In this document: one piece after another, positions 7,925 through 16,058 of the stretch
Position numbering within the stretch: position 1 is the stretch's first letter
Layout of the letters: each line of letters starts with the position of its first letter
NCBI GenBank assembly: GCA_035315685.1
Contig: DATFXR010000366.1
Span: 1-59,493, forward strand
Direction: 5' to 3'
Length of the DNA stretch: 59,493 nt
From: QHWK01 sp035315685
GTDB lineage: Bacteria; Acidobacteriota; Vicinamibacteria; Vicinamibacterales; CAVVIG01
Notes under the pieces: generated by a model
What the model saw: the letters and a program-made list of their open reading frames with translations, nothing else
Told to the model about the DNA's origin: nothing
The model's database searches: none
Made by a program: the position numbers and the translations under genes

Positions 7925-10900
7925 ATGCGTGAAAGAACGCGCCCGGTCGTGCTGCGCGCTGCTGTCGCTCTCGCGATGCTGACATGGTGTTCGCGGAGCT
8001 TCGCGTCGAATCCGACCCCGGACGTCAGTCAGTACGCGCACACGGAATGGACGGTCGCCGAGGGCTTTGCAAAGGGCGCGATTTACAGCATCGCGCAGAC
8101 GCCCGACGGGTATCTCTGGCTGGGGACCGAATTCGGTGTGCTTCGGTTCGACGGCGTCCGCACGACGCCGTGGGAATCGGATCGGCTTCTCCCTTCCTCG
8201 AAGATCGCGTCGCTGCTCGCGGGCCGCGATGGGACGCTCTGGATTGGCACGTCGAAGGGACTTGCGAGCTGGAAGAACGGCAAGCTCACAGTCTATGCAG
8301 AGTTCGCAGGCCAGATCACGGATCGCTTGCTCGAGGATCGGAGCGGCGCGATCTGGCTGCGCGCGCTGACGCCGCCGACCGGGAAGCTGTGCGCCATTCG
8401 AAACGGCAGCGTGCGGTGCTGGGGTGAAGACGGCCGGTTCGGCGCACGCATCACGACGATGTACGAAGATCGTAAGGGGCAGCTGTGGTTCGGCGAGCCG
8501 CACGGTGTGTGGCAGTGGAACCAGAGCGCGCCGAGGTTCTACCCAGTCGGCACCGACAAGTTCGTGCAGGCTCTGGATGAGGATGCCGACGGCGTCCTTC
8601 TGGTGCTGCTTTCGGGAACGATCCAGCGCCTGGTCGATGGAACGCTGAGGGAGGTCTACCGCTTGCCCGGCGCGAGCGGACAGCTGACGACCGTTGTCGA
8701 GGCGCTTCGCGATCGCGACGGAACGCTGTGGCTCGGTGCGTTGGGAGGAGGCCTGACCCACTTGCACGACAGGCGGATCGATCAGTTCTCGCAATCCGAC
8801 GGATTGTCGAGCGACAGCGTCGCAGGGCTCTTTCAGGATCGCGAGGGGAACATCTGGGTCGCGACCCACGGCGGACTCGATCGCTTTCGCGCGTTGCCCG
8901 TCACGCCGTTCACGTTGCAGCAGGGCCTCTCGAGCCTCCGCGTCTTGTCTGTCGTTGCGTCGACAGATGGCAGCATCTGGCTCCGCACCGCGACCGGCGT
9001 GGACCACTGGGCCGATGGACACGTCACGACATACCGGGAATCTCCTGACCTTTCGAGTGGTTCGCAGGCGCGAGTCACGCCGGCCGATGAGGACACGGTC
9101 AACAGTCTCGCACTGTCGGGGGGAGCTCTCTTTCAGGACGTCGGCGGCCGGGTCTGGGTGTCGACGGTCCGGTCCATAGGATATTTCGACCACGGCCGGT
9201 TCCATGTCGTCCCCAGTGTGCCGGGCGGCAGAGTGCATGCGATCACCGGTGATCGCGACGGCGACCTGTGGGTCGCGCATGAGACGCGAGGGCTGCTTCA
9301 CGTCGCCGGCGAGCGCCTCGTCGACCAGGTTTCGTGGGCTCGGCTCGGTCACGCCGATTACGCGGATGCTCTTGTTGTCGATCCCTCGACGGGCGGGCTC
9401 TGGCTGGGCTTTTTTGCCGGCCGCATCGAGTTCGTCAAGGACGGCGAGGTCCGCGCCTCGTACGGCCCTGCCGAGGGGCTCGCTCCGGGGCGAGTCAACG
9501 ACTTTCGTTTCGGCCGCGATGGTGCGTTGTGGGCAGCAGGCGAGGGTGGCCTCAGCCGGCTGAAAAATGGGCACATCGTGACCCTGTCCTCTCGCGGCGG
9601 ACTTCCCTGCGACGCGGCGCATTGGACGATGGAAGATGACGGTGGCGATTTCTGGGTCTCCATGCCGTGCGGTCTGGTACGAATCGCGCGTGCAGAACTC
9701 GAGGCATGGGTCAGCCGGGCCGGCGCGAAGCAGCCCGAGCCGCGGACCGTTGCGGTAACCGTGTTCGGCAGCTCGGATGGAGTTCGGAGCCGCGCCAACG
9801 CCGGGCCGTTCAGTCCGCACGTCGCGAAGGCGATAGACGGAAGGATCTGGTTCTTTCCTTTGGAAGGCCTGAGCGTCATGGATCCGCGCCACATGTCGTT
9901 CAACAGCATGCTCCCGCCGGTGAACGTCGAGCAGATCACGGCGGATCGCGTCAGCTACGATCCGTCGTCGGCGGTGAGCGGCCGCGTGCGCCTGCCACCC
10001 CTTGTCCGCGATCTCCAGATCGACTACACGGCGCTCAGTTTCGTCGCGCCGGAGAAGATTCGGTTTCGCTACAAGCTCGAGGGCCTCGACGGCGACTGGC
10101 AGGACGCCGCCAACCGGCGTCAAGCCTTCTACACGAACCTGCGTCCAGGCGCGTACCGATTCCGCGTGATGGCGAGCAACAACAGCGGCGTGTGGAACGA
10201 GGCTGGCGCGTCGGTGGATTTCGCGATCGCGCCCGCGTACTACCAGACTCCGTGGTTTCTGGCGCTCTCGGTCGTGTCGGTCCTCGCCATGATATGGACA
10301 GGCCACCGCGTGCGCCTGCGCATCGTCGAGAAGCATCAGCGGGAGATCAGCGCGCTCAACGAACGATTGATGAAAGCGCAGGAACAGGAGCGGATGCGCA
10401 TCGCCGGCGAACTGCACGACGGCGTGATGCAGGAGATGCTGGCCGTGACGATGATGCTGGGAACGGCGAAGCGCCGGATTCCCGGTGATTCGCCCGCGAA
10501 GGCGACGATCGACACCGCCCAGGAAAAAATGATCCGGGTCGGCATGGATCTGCGTCAGCTGTCTCACGGTCTGCATCCGCCGCTCCTGCAGGAGGCGGGC
10601 TTGCCGAGGGCTGTCGAGGGGTACTGCGAACAATTCAGTGCGAGCACCGGCGTTCCGGTGTCGTGCGACTGCGACGACGGCGCGCGCGAGCTGTCACCGG
10701 GGGCGGCGCTCACGCTGTTCCGCGTGCTTCAAGAAGCGCTCGGGAACGCCGCGAAGTATGCGACGGCCACGCGCGTCACCGTTCGCCTGACGAAATTCGA
10801 CAGTCAGGTGTCGATGGCGATCTCGGACAACGGCGTCGGGTTCGATCCGGGCCGTCTCGGCACCTCACCCGGGCTCGGATTGATCATGATGCGCGAGCGC

Positions 10901-10984
10901 GCCAGCCAACTGCACGGCAGGTTCGAGCTCGAGAGCGCGCCGGGACGCGGCACCTCGGTGAGAATCGTGATCCCGTTTCGATGA
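7925..10984 (+). CDS. Periplasmic beta-propeller sensor histidine kinase (copy 1)
   Basis: 1019 residues. A signal sequence ends near SRSFA. From about 35 to 650 there are repeated Reg_prop blades (GYLWLGTEFGVLRFDG, GTLWIGTSKGLASW, GNIWVATHGGLDRF). A Y_Y_Y domain follows at about 690-760 (GLDGDWQDAANRRQAFYTNL), then one transmembrane helix near 776-798, HisKA_3 with phospho-acceptor His831 in GELHDGVMQEM, and HATPase_c to the end (NAAKYATATRVTV, DNGVGFDPGRLG, GLGLIMMRERA). There is no receiver or DNA-binding domain, so a separate regulator is needed. The propeller faces the periplasm and is the likely sensor for a ligand delivered through the adjacent receptor. HisKA_3 kinases usually pair with LuxR/NarL-type regulators; the nearest such genes are at 21.8 and 23.7 kb. 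Confidence 0.93.
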   Translation: MRERTRPVVLRAAVALAMLTWCSRSFASNPTPDVSQYAHTEWTVAEGFAKGAIYSIAQTPDGYLWLGTEFGVLRFDGVRTTPWESDRLLPSSKIASLLAGRDGTLWIGTSKGLASWKNGKLTVYAEFAGQITDRLLEDRSGAIWLRALTPPTGKLCAIRNGSVRCWGEDGRFGARITTMYEDRKGQLWFGEPHGVWQWNQSAPRFYPVGTDKFVQALDEDADGVLLVLLSGTIQRLVDGTLREVYRLPGASGQLTTVVEALRDRDGTLWLGALGGGLTHLHDRRIDQFSQSDGLSSDSVAGLFQDREGNIWVATHGGLDRFRALPVTPFTLQQGLSSLRVLSVVASTDGSIWLRTATGVDHWADGHVTTYRESPDLSSGSQARVTPADEDTVNSLALSGGALFQDVGGRVWVSTVRSIGYFDHGRFHVVPSVPGGRVHAITGDRDGDLWVAHETRGLLHVAGERLVDQVSWARLGHADYADALVVDPSTGGLWLGFFAGRIEFVKDGEVRASYGPAEGLAPGRVNDFRFGRDGALWAAGEGGLSRLKNGHIVTLSSRGGLPCDAAHWTMEDDGGDFWVSMPCGLVRIARAELEAWVSRAGAKQPEPRTVAVTVFGSSDGVRSRANAGPFSPHVAKAIDGRIWFFPLEGLSVMDPRHMSFNSMLPPVNVEQITADRVSYDPSSAVSGRVRLPPLVRDLQIDYTALSFVAPEKIRFRYKLEGLDGDWQDAANRRQAFYTNLRPGAYRFRVMASNNSGVWNEAGASVDFAIAPAYYQTPWFLALSVVSVLAMIWTGHRVRLRIVEKHQREISALNERLMKAQEQERMRIAGELHDGVMQEMLAVTMMLGTAKRRIPGDSPAKATIDTAQEKMIRVGMDLRQLSHGLHPPLLQEAGLPRAVEGYCEQFSASTGVPVSCDCDDGARELSPGAALTLFRVLQEALGNAAKYATATRVTVRLTKFDSQVSMAISDNGVGFDPGRLGTSPGLGLIMMRERASQLHGRFELESAPGRGTSVRIVIPFR

Positions 10985-11036
10985 TCAAATCTACATAGCC
11001 TCTGGCCAGCGCGCGCCTCCTGCAAACAGAGGCGAC

Positions 11037-11222
11037 GTCGCAGCTGACTTCAACTCCGTGCCGAACTTCATCACCGAGATCGACAGTCTCGACATCCACT
11101 TCATTCAGGTGCGTTCGAAGGATGAGAACAAGGTCGCGTTCTTCACGCCGAAGGGCATCCAGATCCCGGTTTCCCCGCCGAGCTCTACGATGCGCCAACA
11201 ATCGGCTTCAAATCCTTGCGCC
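11037..11222 (+). pseudogene. Epoxide hydrolase relic 1, with several internal deletions
   Basis: The frame from 11037 reads ADFNSVPNFITEIDSLDIHF then IQVRSKDENK, matching residues 120-147 of the intact epoxide hydrolase at 53.6 kb (LNALPQFVTTIDGLDIHFIH). It jumps directly to VAFFTPKGIQIP, which matches FFNVKGVKIP near intact residue 380. A shifted frame then gives FPAELYDAP, matching FPGEQYQAP. Another gap brings FKSLR, the extreme C-terminus of the intact protein, without a stop. The oxyanion HGWPGS, the nucleophile Asp and the catalytic His segment are all gone. It is a non-functional remnant shrunk by at least three deletions. A CGCCTC/GAGGCG hairpin precedes it at 11014-11034. Confidence 0.8.
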
Positions 11223-11299
11223 AGTCGTACGCGTCGCGGCGGGCCGACAATCGACGGTGTCGGCCCGCCGCCTCGGTCGCATACGCGGTGTTCAGGCTG

Positions 11300-11743
11300 C
11301 TACGTGCCGGTGGGCGTGAGCAGGTCTTTTTCGCGCTCGTTGGCAATGAAGTACTTGGCAAACGGGGTGCCGGCGTACTTCTCGCCCATCAGCCGGGCGA
11401 ACAGCAGCACCGAGCTGCGCGGCCGGTGGTTCACCACGAGGTGCTCGGCCTGCCCCGCGGCGTTGCGTTTGACCGTCACGACGACGCTGGTGGGCTCGCC
11501 GTGGATCCGACACGTGTATTCCTCGAGGAAGCCGTTGTCGCCGTAGTCGCCCGTGAAGTGGAACTCCTGGCCCTCATACAGCTTGCGGGCGTCGCTCACG
11601 ATCGTTCGGACCGCCTCGGCGCCGTGGACGATCCCCTGCATCGCCGCGCCCTCTCCGGTGGCGTCGTCGGCCAGATTGTCCAGCCACCATGGGTAATACT
11701 CGGCGCCCCTCCGAACGCGATCGCTGCTTCCGATGGGTTTCAT
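11300..11743 (-). CDS. NTF2-like / SnoaL-type small protein
   Basis: 147 residues on the minus strand, preceded by a good ribosome site (AAGGAGAG, 7-8 nt from the ATG). The sequence has the pattern of the nuclear transport factor 2-like superfamily: an N-terminal helix with an aromatic-rich stretch (YYPWWLDNLA), a GAEAVRTIVSDARKLYEGQE helix-turn, and strands EFHFTGDYGD, LEEYTCRIHG and VVVTVKRNAAGQAEHLVVNH. Such cone-shaped folds serve as ketosteroid-isomerase-like enzymes or binding proteins. No catalytic Asp/Tyr pair can be assigned. It lies just downstream of a molybdopterin oxidoreductase relic on the same strand and probably belonged to the same transcription unit. Confidence 0.7.
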   Translation of the reverse strand: MKPIGSSDRVRRGAEYYPWWLDNLADDATGEGAAMQGIVHGAEAVRTIVSDARKLYEGQEFHFTGDYGDNGFLEEYTCRIHGEPTSVVVTVKRNAAGQAEHLVVNHRPRSSVLLFARLMGEKYAGTPFAKYFIANEREKDLLTPTGT

Positions 11744-11792
11744 GTCATCTCTCCTTGGATGCTGTTGACGCGTGTGATCAAGGCCGTGCCTC

Positions 11793-11940
11793 CTACGTCT
11801 CTGTCACCGGCCGTTTAAGAAGCGCGGGATCGATCGGCAGCGTTCGGATCCGTACGCCGGTTGCGGCGAACACCGCGTTGGTGACCGCCGGCGCAATCAC
11901 CGACGTTGACGTCTCTCCGACGCCGCCGGGAGACTCCGCG
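11793..11940 (-). pseudogene. Relic of a molybdopterin-dependent (xanthine dehydrogenase-family) oxidoreductase, C-terminal tail
   Basis: The minus-strand frame ending at the stop 11793-11795 reads ESPGGVGETSTSVIAPAVTN then AVFAATGVRIRTLPIDPALL. This is the conserved end of the large subunit of xanthine dehydrogenase/isoquinoline 1-oxidoreductase-type enzymes: the GVGE(P/T) motif with the catalytic glutamate, IAPA(L/V)xNAxFAATGxRIRxLPI. The other roughly 700 residues are absent. A minus-oriented copy of the recurrent promoter element lies about 50 bp upstream (11989-12017), as if promoter and 3' end were joined by one large deletion. The NTF2-like gene follows on the same strand. Confidence 0.75.
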
Positions 11941-11982
11941 CATGATCGTGAATGCCTGCGACGAATCTAGGCGCATGGCCAG

Positions 11983-12072
11983 CGCGGCATCCATTGAACG
12001 AACGTATCGTCGACACTTTGGTATGTACGACACCATCGTCTGATTGGTGCGAAGCGTCGCCGCGTCTATCGT
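11983..12072. promoter_or_regulatory. Divergent pair of recurrent promoter elements (relic side / cytochrome P460 side)
   Basis: Plus orientation: a GGTATGTACGACACC inverted repeat, then TCGTCTGAT (12036-12044) and a -10-like TATCGT at 12067-12072, 17 bp after the -35 position; the gene start is at 12093. Minus orientation: CGACGATACGTTCGTTCAAT (12017 down to 11998 on the lower strand) with TGGATG at the -35 place and TAGATT 18 bp further, directed into the oxidoreductase relic. The two operators are adjacent. The basis for calling this a promoter class is the shared spacing across 17 copies in this window. Confidence 0.6.
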
Positions 12073-12092
12073 TCACGTCAGGAGGTGTGGCG

Positions 12093-12653
12093 ATGAATCG
12101 CACGAGCATGTGGACCATCGGGATTACGGTGTGGCTCGCCGTTCTGGGCGGCTATGCGGTGTCCGCGCACGACACGCACGACAAGCACGACGTGACAGTT
12201 CCGGGCGGGCTTTCGATGTTGGAGTTCAAGGGTTACGAAGGATGGCAGGCGATCTCCTTCAGCCGAAGCGAACGGGTGGCCGCGGTGATCCTCGGCAATC
12301 CCGCGATGATCGAGGCCTACAAGGCCGGCTTTCCCGCCAACGGCCAGGCGATTCCTGACGGGGCCAAGATGGCCAAGATCCACTGGATCCAGAAGCCAAG
12401 CGAGTTCTCTCCGGGCGCAACGGTGCCGGACAAACTGCTGAACGTGGACTTCATGGAAAAGGACAGCAAGCGGTTCGCGGATAGCGGCGGCTGGGGATAT
12501 GCCGTGTTCGATTACGACGGTGCGACTGACTCGTTCAAGCCCGGCACCACCGCCGGCACGCCGCCGCAGGGCAACGATGCGAAGTGCGGGTTCGCGTGCC
12601 ATTCGAGAGCGAAGGCGCGGGACTACGTGTTCACCGACTACGGGAACCGTTGA
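12093..12653 (+). CDS. Cytochrome P460-family haem protein
   Basis: 186 residues from the ATG at 12093, chosen because AGGAGG (12079-12084) precedes it and a signal peptide follows at once (MWTIGITVWLAVLGGYAVSA). The mature part has the P460 pattern: an EFKGYEGWQAISFS start, repeated GNPAMIEAYKAGFPANGQ and KMAKIHWIQKP segments, GGWGYAVFDYD, and a single haem-binding CGFACH near the C-terminus (residues 165-170). P460 proteins are periplasmic c-type haem enzymes with a Lys-haem crosslink; known members oxidise hydroxylamine or bind NO, but many are uncharacterised. It carries the recurrent promoter element upstream. Confidence 0.85.
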   Translation: MNRTSMWTIGITVWLAVLGGYAVSAHDTHDKHDVTVPGGLSMLEFKGYEGWQAISFSRSERVAAVILGNPAMIEAYKAGFPANGQAIPDGAKMAKIHWIQKPSEFSPGATVPDKLLNVDFMEKDSKRFADSGGWGYAVFDYDGATDSFKPGTTAGTPPQGNDAKCGFACHSRAKARDYVFTDYGNR

Positions 12654-12710
12654 ACCATCTCCTGGCCGTCGCGACTCGCATGGGACTGGGCCTCGAGGCA
12701 CGCTGGCTCA

Positions 12711-12809
12711 CGGGGTCTCGTCGTTCGCGGCCGACCGCGCCGCCTGGGCGTCGGCGCGCTGGGGGCCGCCTTGGCTGTGACGATCACGTTGGCAGAGCTG
12801 AGGGTCTGA
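12711..12809 (+). other. Possible membrane-protein tail relic
   Basis: The 260-bp gap between the P460 gene and the next receptor has no complete gene. One frame reads GLVVRGRPRRLGVGALGAAL and then AVTITLAELRV before a stop at 12807-12809, which has the look of the last transmembrane helix of a small membrane protein. No start or other part is visible. A short stretch, GACACCAATACCAAGGG near 12820, resembles half of the recurrent operator. Confidence 0.25.
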
Positions 12810-12913
12810 CGCGAACCCGGACACCAATACCAAGGGATTATTGCGAGGGGACCAGATAGCGGTCGATACTGCAGCCTTCGCCAAGAGCGTTTGCGCAGGA
12901 GGGCTGACCGATC

Positions 12914-15900
12914 GTGTATCGCGTTCCGGGTCTTGTCTTCGTCTTCCTCATGTGCGTCGCTGGCACAACCTCCGCGCAGGCGCCAACGGCGTCGATTGCC
13001 GGCCGCGTCGCGGATTCGTCGCATGCCGTCATCGTCGCGGCGATGGTCGTCGCGATCAACGCCGAGACCAACGCCGTCCGCGACGCGAGCACGAATGGCG
13101 AGGGCGAGTACGTCTTGACCAATCTGGCGCCGGGAACCTATCGCGTCGAAGTCGAGAAGACCGGCTTTCGCAAGCTGCTCAGGCCCGACGTCATCGTCCA
13201 CGTCGGTGATGCGCTGACGCTCGACCTCGAGCTGGCGCTCGGCGGCGTCACCGACGCGGTGACCGTCGAAGCGAGCGCGCCGCTGCTGAATACCAGGTCG
13301 GCGTCGGTCAGCAGCGTCGTCGACCGCACGTTCGTCGGCAACCTGCCGCTGAACGGCCGGAGCTTCCAGTCGCTGATCTGGATGACGCCAGGCGTGGTGC
13401 TGACGCCGGCCAGCGGCACGAGCCCCGGGCAGTTCAGCGTGAACGGCCAGCGCTCGGACGCGAACTACTTCATGGTGGATGGCGTCAGCGCAAACCTCGG
13501 AGTCGCCATCGGGACTGGAGTCGGCGTGCAGGGTGCGGGCGCCGCGCCAGGCCTGAGCGCGCAGGGCGGGACGAACAGCCTCGTGTCGGTCGACGCGCTG
13601 CAGGAGTTTCGCATCGAGAGCTCGACCTACGCGCCGGAGTTCGGCCGCATGCCGGGCGGGCAGGTCTCGATCGTGACGCGGTCGGGGACGAACGCGTATC
13701 ACGGCACGCTGTTCGAATACTTCCGCGACGACGCGCTCGATTCGGCGGATTACTTCGTAGTACGGCAGGGGCTGGCGAAGCCGCAGGAGCGGCAGCACGA
13801 CTTCGGGGGCACACTGGGCGGGCCGATCGAACGGGATCGGACGTTCATGTTCGCGTCGTACGAAGGGTTGAGGCTCGATCAGCCGAAGAGCGCCGTCACC
13901 GAGGTGCCGTCGCTCGCGTCTCGCGCCGCCGCATCGGCGGCAGTGCAGCCGCTATTTGCTGGATTTCCGTTGCCGAACGGTCCCGACACGAGAACCGGGC
14001 TTTCACAGTTCTCCGCGAGCTACAGCGATCCCTCGCGTCTGAATGCGACGAGTGTCCGCATCGATCACACGGTGACGCCGGCGCTGACGGTGTTCGGCCG
14101 CTACAACTACGCGCCGTCGAGCGCGTCCAGCCGGCTCGGCAGCTTCGCGATTGCGGGCGCGAACACCATCGGCTACCTGGACAACAGTCTGCAGACGCTG
14201 ACGCTCGGCTCGACCTGGATCGCGACGCCGAAGATCAGCAACGACCTCCGCGTGAACTGGAGCCGGAACGTCGGCAACAACTACCAGTCGATGGATGACT
14301 TCGGTGGTGCGGTAGCGCCGCCCGTGGCGATGCTGCATCCGTCGTTCGCGCCGAGCCCCAGTGCGTATCAAATCAATCTCGGTGGAACCGGGGCGCTCTT
14401 CGCGGACGGTCTGAACTCCAACAACGCCCAACGCCAGATCAACGTGGTCGATTCGCTCCTGGTGTCGAGAGCGCGCCACCAGCTGAAACTTGGCATCGAC
14501 GTCCGTCGTCTGCTGCCCGTCTACGCCCCGCTGAACTACGTGCAGTTGTACACGTTCGCGGGCGCTACCGGTGCGCTTGGTGGCACCGCCTCGTTAGTGT
14601 TCATCAACGCGCTTCCGGGCACGAACCACTTTTCTCACGCCACGAATTTTTCGCTGTTCGGTCAGGACACGTGGTCGGTGACACCCCGCCTCACGGTCAG
14701 CTACGGCCTGCGATGGGAACTGAACCCGCCGCCGGGACTGAGTGGCGACAGTCGCGGTGCGCTGACGCTCGCGACCGCCGATCCGGCCAACCTCGCGCTC
14801 GCGCCACCTGGCACGCCAATGTACCAGACGACGTACGACAATTTCGCGCCGCGTGTTGGTGCGTCGTACGCGCTCGGTGACAGCGTCGCTGGCCGGACCG
14901 TGCTGAGAGGCGGGTGGGGCATTTTCTACGACATCGGCAGCGATTCGGTGATGGAGAACCTGGGCGGGTCGTTTCCGTTCGTCGCGAGGCGCACGCTGAC
15001 GAATGTCACGTTTCCGGTGGCGCCGGCGCTCCTTTCACCTCCGACGATAGCACCAGGCGCGCCGGCGGACTTTCTGATCGCCGCAGATCCGGGCCTCAAA
15101 CTGCCTTACACGAACGAATGGAACGCGGCAGTCGAGCAGGCGCTCGGCGTCGACAGTATGGTCACCGTGTCGTACGTCGGGGCGTTCGGCCGCCGCTTGC
15201 TGCGCGAAGAGCGCCTGTTGAACCCAACGCCACAATTTCAGCAGGTGATCCTCGTTACCAATTCGGGTCACTCGCGATACGATGCGCTGCAGCTGAAATA
15301 CACGCGTCGGATGTCGCACGGCCTGCAGGCGCTCGCGTCGTACACGCTGGCGGAGTCGATGGACAACGGGTCGAACGACGAGATCGCGGTACTGCCAGCG
15401 ATGCGCGTCGATCCAGAACGTGACTGGGGGCCGTCGGACTTCGACGTGCGGCACACGTTTACTGCTGGCGCGACATACGCGATCCCGGGCGCGCACGGCG
15501 AATCGTGGTGGAACGTGCTGCTGCGCGACTGGTCGGTCGACGGCCTCGTCATTGCGCGGTCGGCGTTGCCCGTGAACGTCGTCACCGGCACGACGGCCTT
15601 CGGAGTCTCGAACGCGCTGCGACCCGATCTCGTTCCCGGCGTGGCCTTGTATGTAGACGACGCGATGGCGCCCGGCGAACAACGGTTGAACGGATCGGCG
15701 TTCACGACACCGCCGCTCGACGCGAGCGGTAATCCGCTGCGGCAGGGCGCGGTCGGGCGAAATGCCCTCCGCGGATTTGCGATGAGCCAGGTCGACTTCG
15801 CCGTGCACCGCGACATCCCGCTCGGCGGATATGTCAAGGTACAGTTGCGCGCCGAGGCGTTCAACGTGTTCGACCAGACCAATCTCGGTGCGCCCACCAA

Positions 15901-16048
15901 CGTACTCAGCAGCGGCCTCTTCGGACAGGCGACGCGCACGGTCGCGTCGAGCCTCGGTGCGGGCGGTGTGGCCGGCGGCGGGTTCAGCCCGTTGTACCAG
16001 GTAGGTGGACCGCGCTCGATCCAGCTCGCAGCACGGCTGCAGTTCTGA
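12914..16048 (+). CDS. TonB-dependent receptor with carboxypeptidase-regulatory-like domain (copy 2)
   Basis: 1044 residues starting from GTG, with AGGAGGG about 11 nt upstream; the start is supported by the signal peptide that follows (VFVFLMCVAGTTSAQA). Residues 24-110 form the carboxypeptidase-regulatory-like fold (SIAGRVADSSHAVIVAAMVV ... GEYVLTNLAPGTYRVEVEKTGF). The plug has NLPLNGRSFQSLIWMTPGVV and NGQRSDANYFMVDGVSANLG, and the barrel runs to SIQLAARLQF. It is a paralogue of the receptor at 4.75 kb. It is followed 10 nt later by a propeller kinase and then a second one, giving a receptor-kinase-kinase unit. Ligand unknown; the co-transcribed kinases suggest uptake coupled to sensing. 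Confidence 0.92.
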   Translation: MYRVPGLVFVFLMCVAGTTSAQAPTASIAGRVADSSHAVIVAAMVVAINAETNAVRDASTNGEGEYVLTNLAPGTYRVEVEKTGFRKLLRPDVIVHVGDALTLDLELALGGVTDAVTVEASAPLLNTRSASVSSVVDRTFVGNLPLNGRSFQSLIWMTPGVVLTPASGTSPGQFSVNGQRSDANYFMVDGVSANLGVAIGTGVGVQGAGAAPGLSAQGGTNSLVSVDALQEFRIESSTYAPEFGRMPGGQVSIVTRSGTNAYHGTLFEYFRDDALDSADYFVVRQGLAKPQERQHDFGGTLGGPIERDRTFMFASYEGLRLDQPKSAVTEVPSLASRAAASAAVQPLFAGFPLPNGPDTRTGLSQFSASYSDPSRLNATSVRIDHTVTPALTVFGRYNYAPSSASSRLGSFAIAGANTIGYLDNSLQTLTLGSTWIATPKISNDLRVNWSRNVGNNYQSMDDFGGAVAPPVAMLHPSFAPSPSAYQINLGGTGALFADGLNSNNAQRQINVVDSLLVSRARHQLKLGIDVRRLLPVYAPLNYVQLYTFAGATGALGGTASLVFINALPGTNHFSHATNFSLFGQDTWSVTPRLTVSYGLRWELNPPPGLSGDSRGALTLATADPANLALAPPGTPMYQTTYDNFAPRVGASYALGDSVAGRTVLRGGWGIFYDIGSDSVMENLGGSFPFVARRTLTNVTFPVAPALLSPPTIAPGAPADFLIAADPGLKLPYTNEWNAAVEQALGVDSMVTVSYVGAFGRRLLREERLLNPTPQFQQVILVTNSGHSRYDALQLKYTRRMSHGLQALASYTLAESMDNGSNDEIAVLPAMRVDPERDWGPSDFDVRHTFTAGATYAIPGAHGESWWNVLLRDWSVDGLVIARSALPVNVVTGTTAFGVSNALRPDLVPGVALYVDDAMAPGEQRLNGSAFTTPPLDASGNPLRQGAVGRNALRGFAMSQVDFAVHRDIPLGGYVKVQLRAEAFNVFDQTNLGAPTNVLSSGLFGQATRTVASSLGAGGVAGGGFSPLYQVGGPRSIQLAARLQF

Positions 16049-16058
16049 CTTCCGGATT

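Noticed and set aside
7889..10633. 914-codon minus-strand frame over propeller kinase 1
   Set aside because: Mirror frame of the kinase gene; composition rich in Arg, His and Asp without domains or signal peptide.
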